Shown in pieces: positions 7,568-13,177 of a stretch of 13,177 nt of DNA. The stretch is from Leptolyngbya sp. SIO4C1 (GTDB lineage Bacteria; Cyanobacteriota; Cyanobacteriia; Phormidesmidales; Phormidesmidaceae). The notes beneath the pieces were generated by a model. The model was not told where the DNA came from and searched no databases. It saw only the letters and a list, made by a program, of their open reading frames with translations. The stretch is from contig JAAHIA010000099.1 of assembly GCA_010671975.1 (NCBI GenBank), forward strand, positions 1-13,177, given 5' to 3'. A program made the position numbers and the translations under genes. Each line of letters begins with the position of its first letter. The stretch's first letter is position 1.

Positions 7568-10258
7568 GGATTTATCCTCGCTGCGCTGGGTTTGCTGCTG
7601 CTGATTGCTGTTATTGATAATGACCTGTAGCCGCTCACCGGGGAAGCCGCGCTCTAATCCTAGCTTTTCTAGCTCAGGATGCTGCTGGCGACGCCGAGAT
7701 TCGATTGGCTCGTAGCCGTCGAGCAGCTGACGCAGGTTGACTCGGGTGCGCAGTTTGCCAATTGGGTAGTCGCTGACGCCCATTGCCTCTAGGCCCAGCA
7801 GCTCTTGATAGTCGAGCGGCGGATGCTCGGGATGATCGGGGACGGGTACCCATTCGGTGGGCTTCGCGAAGCCGACGTGGATTTTGTTGAACGTATCGCG
7901 CAGGATGCCGAGAAAGGTGCGACGAGTCGCGTCGCGACCGCTGATGGCGATAAAAATCTTGCTGTCAGCCGGGTCGGCTTTAACGCGGGCAATGTTATAA
8001 ACCTCATCGCCTTCGGCATAGGCCAGCATCACACCGCTGCGCCAGTAGGTCTGGTTGTGGATCTTCTCGTGGGTGAGGACGATAAAGCGAGAGATGATGC
8101 TGGTGGGGAGAACGGTGTAGTGGTATTGAAACTCTAATATGTCGCCTTCGAGGTCAGTCTTCTCGGGTTCTTCTTTGGGCAGCAGGCCAGGGATGAGCTG
8201 GCGAACGGGCCGACAGTCGGGCAGCTCAAAACAGAGCTGAAATTCTTTCATCAGGCCAATCAGGTAGTGATGGCGGTTGGCAGGGTAGCGCTCGGCAGGC
8301 AGCACGCGGCTCATATCGGCGAGGGCCAGCTGGCCTCTGGTGTCGGTTTTGAGCGCGTCGTCGCTGAGCAAGGCATAGATGCCCTCGGTCACCCAGTCGG
8401 GGTTGAGGACGCTGGTGTTGTGCAGCAGCGGATGCTCGCGGAAGTTGAGCACTAGGCCCAGGTTGTGCAGCAGGTCGATGAGCTGATTTTGGTTTTGCTC
8501 CTCGGGGATGGCGTGCTGATGGCAGATGCCGATGTATTCGCTGTAAGAGATAAAGTCGCGGTCCATGCGTTCGAGCTGTTCTTTGACCTCAAACCAGGAG
8601 AGCGGCAGCAGATTGTAGACATCGCGCAGCTGAGCGACCTCATGCAGAATGGCCTGGCGCAGCGCTTCGATGCCCTCAGCGGTTTGGCAAGAGGTTTCGA
8701 GGATGGCTTGGATATTGGGATATTTTTCGCGCAGGGCTTTGCGGTTAATGTCGAGCGGCTGCTCGTCGCATTTGTTGCCGACGATAATCACGGGTGAGGC
8801 GTCGCCAAAGCTTTGGATCAGCTTGAGCCAATATTCTAAGCGGTTTTCGTCTTCGCTAGTGCGGCAGTTGCAGACCAGCAGGTAGAGGCTGCGCTTGGTG
8901 AGAAAGAACTGATGCGTGGCGTGGTAGATTTCTTGACCGCCAAAGTCCCACACGTTAAGGCGCACGTCTTTGCTGTTGACGTGGACGGTCCATTCGCGGA
9001 CGTTGAGGCCATCGGTTTGAGACTGGTTGGGGTTGAAGCGATCGTCAAGTAGGCGCTGGATGAGGGAAGTTTTGCCAACGCTGCCCTGGCCGACGAGGAG
9101 AAGTTTAGCTTCGTTGAGCGGGCGGACTGTGCCGCTATTGAGCTGATGAAAATAGTTGAAGATATTTTCGATAACACCTGGATCTTGATTGAGATCGCTT
9201 GGACCTAGAACCTCAAAGAAAATAGGCAATGGATTGCGGCGTAAATCGAGCATTTTCAGACAGGGCAAATATTTAAGCCATTCGGGAAAATTATTGATTT
9301 TATTATTTTTAAAGTCAAGCTTTTCTAGCTGAGTTAGTTGGCTCAAATGCTCCGGTATCTCGCTAATCTTATTGCTAGCAAGTCCAAGTGTAATAAGTTT
9401 TTTCAGCTGACCAATGCACTCAGGTATCTCGCTAATTTGATTCTTGTAGAGCCAAAGTGTGGTGAGTTTTTTCAGCTGACCAATGCACTCAGGTATCTCG
9501 CTAATTTGATTGCCAGCAAGCCAAAGTGTGGTGAGATTTTTCAGCTGACCAATGCACTTGGGTATCTCGCTAATTTGATTACTAGCAAGTCCGAGTGTGG
9601 TGAGATTTTTCAGCTGACCAATGCACTCAGGTATCTCGCTAATTTGATTACTGTAAAGCCAAAGTTCAGTCAGATTTGTCAACTGACCAATATATTTAGG
9701 TATTTCTTTAATTTGATTACTATCGATTCCAAGAATGCTGAGATTTTTCAGCTGACTAATGCATTCAGGTATTTCGCTAATGTAATTACTGTAGAGCGTA
9801 AATGTAACAAGATTTTTCAGCTGACTAATGTATTCAGGTATTTCGCTAATGTAGTTGCTAGAGAACTCAATACAGGTGAGATTTGTCAGTTGACTGACAC
9901 ATTCAGGTATCTTAACTACTTTAATAGCGGTCAAGTCGAGTATTGTAAGAAACTTCAGCTCAAAAATTACTGCTGGCAAATGTCTTAGTGGATTACCGCT
10001 CAAACTTAGTTCTTTCAGATTTTCTAAAGCTGCTAACTCAGGCGGCAAACTGCTCAGCTCATTCGTTACCAATTTAGGCTTTGATTGCCCGTCTGAATAT
10101 TCCCACTCATCCACTCGACCCAAAACAAGCTTCTCTAACTGCGTCAGCTTACCAATCTCCGGTGGCAGCTCCGTCAGTCCCTGTCCCGACAAATCCAGCT
10201 CCGTCCAGCCTTCCTCAGCGGCCTGGTCAATTAGCGCCAGTAGCTCATCTCGCGTCAT
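7178..10258 (-). CDS. Roco protein: LRR-Roc-COR with a fused C-terminal helical module
   Basis: This 1,026-residue protein has leucine-rich repeats from about 15 to 350, including nine 23-residue units at 114-320. The Roc GTPase domain spans about 383-545: P-loop GQGSVGKTS (390-398; Lys396), switch II WDFGGQE (437-443), NKCD (495-498) and ETSC (521-524). A COR dimerisation domain runs from about 550 to 870. There is no kinase domain, as in many bacterial Roco proteins. A polar linker with QQQQ (about 882-897) leads to a distinct module (898-1026) that starts NNNQGANIGNL and has helices and a weakly hydrophobic stretch (987-1005). This module may also be made on its own from an internal start. 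Roco proteins switch by nucleotide-dependent dimerisation; the LRRs probably bind a ligand or partner. The ATG overlaps the TMEM175 stop (ATGA on the minus strand), with GAGGG 6 bases upstream. The LRR part is AT-rich, unlike its surroundings. Confidence 0.93.
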   Translation of the reverse strand: MTRDELLALIDQAAEEGWTELDLSGQGLTELPPEIGKLTQLEKLVLGRVDEWEYSDGQSKPKLVTNELSSLPPELAALENLKELSLSGNPLRHLPAVIFELKFLTILDLTAIKVVKIPECVSQLTNLTCIEFSSNYISEIPEYISQLKNLVTFTLYSNYISEIPECISQLKNLSILGIDSNQIKEIPKYIGQLTNLTELWLYSNQISEIPECIGQLKNLTTLGLASNQISEIPKCIGQLKNLTTLWLAGNQISEIPECIGQLKKLTTLWLYKNQISEIPECIGQLKKLITLGLASNKISEIPEHLSQLTQLEKLDFKNNKINNFPEWLKYLPCLKMLDLRRNPLPIFFEVLGPSDLNQDPGVIENIFNYFHQLNSGTVRPLNEAKLLLVGQGSVGKTSLIQRLLDDRFNPNQSQTDGLNVREWTVHVNSKDVRLNVWDFGGQEIYHATHQFFLTKRSLYLLVCNCRTSEDENRLEYWLKLIQSFGDASPVIIVGNKCDEQPLDINRKALREKYPNIQAILETSCQTAEGIEALRQAILHEVAQLRDVYNLLPLSWFEVKEQLERMDRDFISYSEYIGICHQHAIPEEQNQNQLIDLLHNLGLVLNFREHPLLHNTSVLNPDWVTEGIYALLSDDALKTDTRGQLALADMSRVLPAERYPANRHHYLIGLMKEFQLCFELPDCRPVRQLIPGLLPKEEPEKTDLEGDILEFQYHYTVLPTSIISRFIVLTHEKIHNQTYWRSGVMLAYAEGDEVYNIARVKADPADSKIFIAISGRDATRRTFLGILRDTFNKIHVGFAKPTEWVPVPDHPEHPPLDYQELLGLEAMGVSDYPIGKLRTRVNLRQLLDGYEPIESRRRQQHPELEKLGLERGFPGERLQVIINNSNQQQQTQRSEDKSMTEITNNNQGANIGNLVNEAKDQAQIAASHFTQTSGASPAELLQIVAHLRQLISQFPADTQTGMIIDLEDVAAEIKKPEDQRSQAKLKHRLLALLMAASAVAGPVASVTDFANNVTDLGSKVGIELRLP
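7575..7579 (-). promoter_or_regulatory. Internal Shine-Dalgarno sequence in the Roco gene
   Basis: On the minus strand GAGGA (7579 down to 7575) is followed by TAAATCC and then ATG at 7567. The match to the anti-SD and the 7-base spacing are near ideal. It falls exactly at the border between the COR-linker region and the C-terminal module. Confidence 0.45.
9299..9919 (-). repeat. Nine tandem 69-bp leucine-rich-repeat units (AT-rich)
   Basis: Residues 114-320 of the Roco protein are nine in-register 23-residue units with consensus ISEIPxxIxQLxNLxxLxL. On the plus strand the landmark CAGGTATCTCGCTAAT starts at 9421 and again at 9490, exactly 69 bases on. The four units at 9368-9643 are nearly identical in protein and very similar in DNA, while the outer ones diverge, as expected from recent unequal exchange in the centre. 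By hand count 9781-9840 has 19 G+C of 60, against 43 of 60 at 2041-2100. Confidence 0.92.
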
Positions 10259-10848
10259 GCCTGTCCCTCGCTCCTGTGAGATAACACCGCCTCAATCCGC
10301 CGATCTGGACTGAGCCACATCGCTGCTGTCAGCCAATAGAACCCGCAGGCGAGCCAAGCCGACATAAACGCCAGTGGAATCGCTACCGCATACGCCGCTA
10401 GCGACAGCTTTGCCTTCCAGTCCTTCCCCAGCGCCTTCAGCAGCATCGACTCATCGCCGTGATACGCGATCAGCTCTCGACTCAAAATAAAGTAGGCTAC
10501 GGCAGACGCCAGCAAAACCACCCCATATAGCGCCACCGGCATCGCCGCAAAGCGATTCTCTCCCATCCAAGCTGTCACAAACGGCACCAGCGATAGCCAA
10601 AACAGCAGATGCAGATTTGCCCACAAAATGCGACCGTTCACCCGTCGCGCCGCCTGCAGCAGATGGTGATGATTGTTCCAATAGATGCCTAGATGCACAA
10701 AGCTCAGCACGTAGCTCAAGACTATTGGCCAGAGCGGCAGCAGCGACGATAGCTCAGCCGAGGCCGGTGCTTTGAGTTCTAGCACCATAATTGTGATCAC
10801 AATCGCCAGCACGCCGTCGCTAAAGGCTTCTAGTCGTCCTTTTCTCAT
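10255..10848 (-). CDS. TMEM175-family (DUF1211) potassium channel
   Basis: The 197-residue protein starts RKGRLEAFSDGVLAIVITIM. The Arg/Lys...FSDG signature (Phe9, Ser10, Asp11) marks the first helix of TMEM175 channels. Six hydrophobic segments follow (about 11-28, 41-60, 75-95, 102-122, 147-163, 165-179). It also has the family-like motifs LSFVHLGIYWNNHHHL (48-63), NLHLLFWLSLVPF (78-90) and a closing WLSPDRRIE. The length suits the bacterial single-unit form, which assembles as a tetramer and conducts potassium across the cytoplasmic membrane. It has no strong ribosome binding site. Its stop overlaps the Roco start (ATGA), so the two are translated together, and the Roco switch may control the channel or the reverse (inferred). 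The 110 bases upstream separate it from the lyase-like gene. Confidence 0.9.
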   Translation of the reverse strand: MRKGRLEAFSDGVLAIVITIMVLELKAPASAELSSLLPLWPIVLSYVLSFVHLGIYWNNHHHLLQAARRVNGRILWANLHLLFWLSLVPFVTAWMGENRFAAMPVALYGVVLLASAVAYFILSRELIAYHGDESMLLKALGKDWKAKLSLAAYAVAIPLAFMSAWLACGFYWLTAAMWLSPDRRIEAVLSHRSEGQA

Positions 10849-10958
10849 GGGTCAAACATCATACCGCCGTCTGTACCATCATGCGCCTCCCGGAGCGAGC
10901 AGCTCTCACAATTCTAGGGCATCCATTTTCGCGCCGCTTTGATATCGCTAGGCTGCGC

Positions 10959-12419
10959 TCAGTCGGCAGCGGGCTTGCCATGCTGCTGCCAGTCGTACCG
11001 CTTGCCGTCGTACCAGACCTGCGGTAGGTCGTCCTCGCCAGGCGCGATCGCAACGGCCTGACCGTCGCTGGCCCGATAGGTCACCCGCTCGCCGGCCACT
11101 CTCAGCTTCGCCCGACGCCTGACTGCGCGCTGAAAGTCGGCAAAGCTGCCTGCCTGAGCTTCGCCCAGCTCTAGGGCAAAGCCGTGGTCAAACGCATGAA
11201 TCGCCATCCAGGTTTGCTCACAGGCGAGAAACGTTGTCTTGCCGCGTCGCCGCCTGCGACAGTCAGGGAAATCCAGCGATGGCTGCTCTGACCCCAGCCA
11301 AATCAGCAGATTTTTAGACTGCGCGATCGCGTGCGACTGCTCGGCGCTGACCGTCAGTTCATCCGTGCTGCTGCCTTTGACAACGCGCAGGCTAAAGCCG
11401 CTCCAGTCGCCGCCGGTGCCTTTGGCTAGGCTGCCCAGCTGGTAGCTATGGCTGATGTAGAGCGTTTCGTAGAAAGCGGGGCCGTAGAGTTCTGGCTTCC
11501 AGTTTTCATAATGCGGATGGGTGCGGCGAATTTCCACCGGCTGCGTGAACCGGCGCTGCGCGATCGCAACTGCCTCGGCGGGCGGGCGATAGTCGCTGGT
11601 GAGCGCATAGATCCAATCGCGCTCAATCTCATCGGGCAGCGGCGCCTGACCAAAGTAAAGCCAAAAGAACGCGACGGCCCCCTCACCGTAGGTGCGCTTT
11701 GAGGGACCGTTCCAGCTGCCGCGCCAGTATTTCAAAGCGGCGCTATAAAACAGCCAGTCGAGCGCGTCTTTAGCCAGCTGCTTTACTGCCGGGTCTTGGG
11801 CAAAGTCATACAGGTTTAGATAGGCCGCTGTGGTATGCCCGTGATAGACGGGGCTGTCCCACTCGCCCATGCCAATATCGAACAGGGTTGAGACGTAGCG
11901 CTGCAGGTGCTGCTGATAGATCGCTCGCGTGGCCTCGTTGCCGGTCTCCTCCGCCATCAGGTAGAGCGACGTTTCTCGCATGGCGCGCAGATTGTCAGTG
12001 TTGCGACAGTCGACCGGCGTTTCGCAGTCATCAGTCGAGCGCTGCCAAAACTTACGCGGCGGCTCGGCCTCCCGACTGAGCGGATCGGTGCGGGTAAAGT
12101 CCTGCATTGCCTGCCGCATTCGAGCGCGATAGGCCGGATCTAGCTGCTCCCCAAAGGCAAAATACTTGCGCACCTGCCCTTTGAGCACAAAGCCTGAGAG
12201 CAAATCCACGCCCTCCGTCTCCGTCGCCTGCTGATCAATCTGCTGCAAAAAATCTTGCGCTGCCCGCCGGTCGCTCCCTAGCAGATCCGCCATCGCCAGC
12301 GGATAAGAATTTTTCTCATATTCATAGGCAATGCTGCCATAGGGCTCAACCGCAGCCAGCTCAAGCAAGGCCAGCTGCGATCGCAGCTGGAAGAAGAAGG
12401 CCCACCAGAAGTTGGACAT
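10959..12419 (-). CDS. Uncharacterised alpha/alpha-toroid (polysaccharide lyase-like) protein
   Basis: The 486-residue protein has a long helical first part (to about 300) with spaced aromatic and polar motifs: NTDNLRAMRETSLYLMAE (140-157), GEWDSPVYHGHTTAAYLNLYDFA (split at 185-196 and 197-207) and KRTYGEGA (241-248). These recall heparinase- or alginate-lyase-like alpha/alpha barrels, where such His, Tyr and Arg residues line the active cleft. The C-terminal third is beta-prone, as in the sandwich domains of lyases. No signal peptide is evident. An in-frame stop at 12468-12470 with no other ATG between fixes the start near 12419, so the protein is shorter at the N-terminus than a secreted lyase would be. 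The leader is pyrimidine-rich and lacks a Shine-Dalgarno match. It may act on cell-surface or intracellular polysaccharide; substrate and activity are unknown and the family call is moderate. Confidence 0.65.
   Translation of the reverse strand: MSNFWWAFFFQLRSQLALLELAAVEPYGSIAYEYEKNSYPLAMADLLGSDRRAAQDFLQQIDQQATETEGVDLLSGFVLKGQVRKYFAFGEQLDPAYRARMRQAMQDFTRTDPLSREAEPPRKFWQRSTDDCETPVDCRNTDNLRAMRETSLYLMAEETGNEATRAIYQQHLQRYVSTLFDIGMGEWDSPVYHGHTTAAYLNLYDFAQDPAVKQLAKDALDWLFYSAALKYWRGSWNGPSKRTYGEGAVAFFWLYFGQAPLPDEIERDWIYALTSDYRPPAEAVAIAQRRFTQPVEIRRTHPHYENWKPELYGPAFYETLYISHSYQLGSLAKGTGGDWSGFSLRVVKGSSTDELTVSAEQSHAIAQSKNLLIWLGSEQPSLDFPDCRRRRRGKTTFLACEQTWMAIHAFDHGFALELGEAQAGSFADFQRAVRRRAKLRVAGERVTYRASDGQAVAIAPGEDDLPQVWYDGKRYDWQQHGKPAAD
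12371..12390. repeat. Perfect 20-bp palindrome centred on a HIP1 octamer
   Basis: CCAGCTGCGATCGCAGCTGG is identical to its reverse complement. The HIP1 octamer is at 12377-12384, and symmetry extends six bases on each side. It lies inside the first codons of the lyase-like gene, about 30 bases after its start. Confidence 0.85.
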
Positions 12420-12430
12420 GAGAGAGGAAG

Positions 12431-12456
12431 GTGGAGGGATGGGGAAGATGGGGAGG
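12431..12456 (+). other. G-rich tract upstream of the lyase-like gene
   Basis: The plus strand carries G runs at 12433-12434, 12436-12438, 12441-12444, 12450-12453 and 12455-12456, including a direct repeat GATGGGGA (12438-12445, 12447-12454). This could fold as a weak quadruplex in DNA. On the minus strand, which is transcribed as mRNA, it makes a C/T-rich leader without a ribosome binding site. Confidence 0.4.
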
Positions 12457-12484
12457 CATGAGCGAAGTCAAAGGGCTAGGTCCC

Positions 12485-12763
12485 TCACCACTGCAGCTTG
12501 GATGCGATCGCGCCGAGTAGCACAATCAGCCCCAGCGACCGGCGAAAGTAGTTCACCCCGTCAAACAGCTCCTGCCAGGCCCAGGTAAATAGCGCCCCAA
12601 AAGAAACGACGGATAGCGCCGTCTGTAGGTTGTCAGTGATTGGCAACAGTGTCAAAACAGAGGCCACCGCCCAGGTGATAATTGGCGGGTTAGGCGGCTG
12701 CGCAATGACAACGTTGCCGTTCTCGTCTCTAAATACGCGGTCAAAAAGCGTTGTTTGGGTCAT
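12485..12763 (-). CDS. Small conserved cyanobacterial membrane protein
   Basis: The 92-residue protein has a short soluble N-terminus (FRDENGNVVIAQPPNPP) and three hydrophobic segments: about 27-42, 46-65 (FGALFTWAWQELFDG follows on) and 75-91. The motif ELFDGVNYFRRSLGL matches small hypothetical proteins I know from many cyanobacteria, so it is a real gene, but no function is known to me. It lies 89 bases downstream of the Fur-like gene on the same strand. A TACAAT -10-like box on the minus strand (12780 down to 12775) lies just upstream of the ATG, with no good -35, so it may have its own weak promoter with a very short leader; this is uncertain. Confidence 0.8.
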   Translation of the reverse strand: MTQTTLFDRVFRDENGNVVIAQPPNPPIITWAVASVLTLLPITDNLQTALSVVSFGALFTWAWQELFDGVNYFRRSLGLIVLLGAIASKLQW

Positions 12764-12852
12764 GGGTGAAGGACATTGTAGAAATTGCTAGGCAGCTAAG
12801 CCAGCCGCCCAATCCTCATATTCAACCTCAAGCCCTCGCCGCCTGCCTGCTT

Positions 12853-13177
12853 CTATGGATAGGTAATCGACCGCTGACAGGCAGGACACACCGCATGAAT
12901 CATCAGCTGACAGTCTAACAGGTGATAGCCAGCTTTCTCAGCCGTCTTTGCACCGGCCTTAAGGACCGAATCGTTGCGAAATTCTATCGTTTTATTACAG
13001 CGAACGCAGACTAAATGATGGTGATGATGCGGCGAGGGCTGGTTGATTTCATAGCGCTTTTGCCCCTCTGCCAGCTCCAGCTCGCGCAGGATGCCCATCC
13101 GCGCCATCAGCTTCAAATTGCGATAAATAGTAGATAAGCTGATAGGGTTTCCCTGTTCATCAGATCGGCCCGCCCTC
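12853..13177 (-). CDS. Fur-family metal-responsive repressor, C-terminal part (FurB/Zur-like)
   Basis: The frame runs off the right edge of the window; 107 C-terminal residues are visible (codons 13176 to 12856). The end of the winged-helix domain is present (ISLSTIYRNLKLM, then MGILRELELAEGQKRYE). The metal and dimerisation domain follows, with HHHHHLVCVRCNKTIEF and a second CPAC near the C-terminus. The two CxxC pairs (visible residues 57/60 and 97/100) form the structural zinc site. Retention of both pairs and the motif LLDCQLMIHAVC fit cyanobacterial FurB (Zur) better than FurA, but PerR cannot be excluded. The TTG at 13114-13116 is internal and not the start. It would bind DNA as a dimer and repress metal-uptake genes when metal is bound. 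None of the neighbouring genes is an obvious target. Confidence 0.9.
   Translation of the reverse strand, partial: RAGRSDEQGNPISLSTIYRNLKLMARMGILRELELAEGQKRYEINQPSPHHHHHLVCVRCNKTIEFRNDSVLKAGAKTAEKAGYHLLDCQLMIHAVCPACQRSITYP

Noticed and set aside
9299..9919. Regular 69-bp repeats as a CRISPR-like or minisatellite array
   Set aside because: The repeats vary continuously without a repeat/spacer pattern and encode in-frame leucine-rich repeats, which explains them fully.
9338..9988. A 216-residue plus-strand frame with striking internal repeats (QLTNALRYLANLI)
   Set aside because: It is the complement of the LRR array; any 69-bp in-register coding repeat gives a periodic open frame on the other strand. 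It has no separate ribosome binding site.
10900..10915. Minus-strand GAATTGTGAGAG resembling half of a lac operator
   Set aside because: It is a chance short match; there is no second half-site and no LacI-type gene in the window.
10859..11053. A 64-residue minus-strand frame overlapping the end of the lyase-like gene
   Set aside because: It is low-complexity (Arg/Ser/Thr), lies in another frame over a real coding region, and has no recognisable features.
13114..13116. TTG as a start codon for an 87-residue Fur-like protein
   Set aside because: The frame continues upstream to the window edge with conserved Fur residues (ISLSTIYRN), so the gene is simply cut by the boundary.

Overview
The window looks like a stretch of cyanobacterial chromosome. 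It carries thirteen copies of the octamer GCGATCGC (HIP1, a hallmark of many cyanobacteria). It encodes a Fur protein of cyanobacterial type and a 92-residue membrane protein of a kind I know only from cyanobacteria. It also has the caspase, nSTAND and Roco proteins typical of filamentous, multicellular lineages. No species can be named from the sequence alone. Most of the window is GC-rich, except one AT-rich repeat block inside the Roco gene.

Layout. Positions 1-750 (+) hold the 3' end of a gene for a protein built from 97-residue repeats, followed by a probable hairpin terminator. After a 239-base spacer with a palindrome and a possible gene remnant comes a compact four-gene (+) operon (990-7135). 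Its genes are a membrane-anchored caspase-nSTAND1 protein; an exported protein with a FecR-like segment and a C-terminal ASH-type beta domain, coupled to the caspase gene by an ATGA overlap; a 128-residue protein with a Cys/Cys/His C-terminal motif; and a multi-pass membrane protein of an uncharacterised conserved family. Converging on it from the minus strand is a second coupled pair: a TMEM175-type potassium channel (10255-10848) overlapping by ATGA with an LRR-Roc-COR protein (7178-10258). Further right, all on the minus strand, are a probable alpha/alpha-toroid polysaccharide-lyase-like protein (10959-12419), the 92-residue membrane protein (12485-12763) and the C-terminal part of a Fur/Zur-type regulator (12853 to the window edge).

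How the genes may work together (inference). The left operon has the parts of a trans-envelope signalling or cell-death device. It combines a cytoplasmic protease and STAND switch, one membrane span, an outside domain with a calcium-loop-like motif in place of the usual WD40 sensor, and an exported co-translated partner. The right pair couples a GTPase switch with leucine-rich repeats to an ion channel. The most striking detail is inside the Roco gene. Its last 129 codons begin with an ATG preceded by a well-spaced GAGGA, and their protein looks like a formerly free-standing gene fused in frame, so the gene may yield two products. The Roco/TMEM175 segment also lacks HIP1 sites and contains an AT-rich array of 69-base repeats, which suggests transfer and recent repeat expansion.
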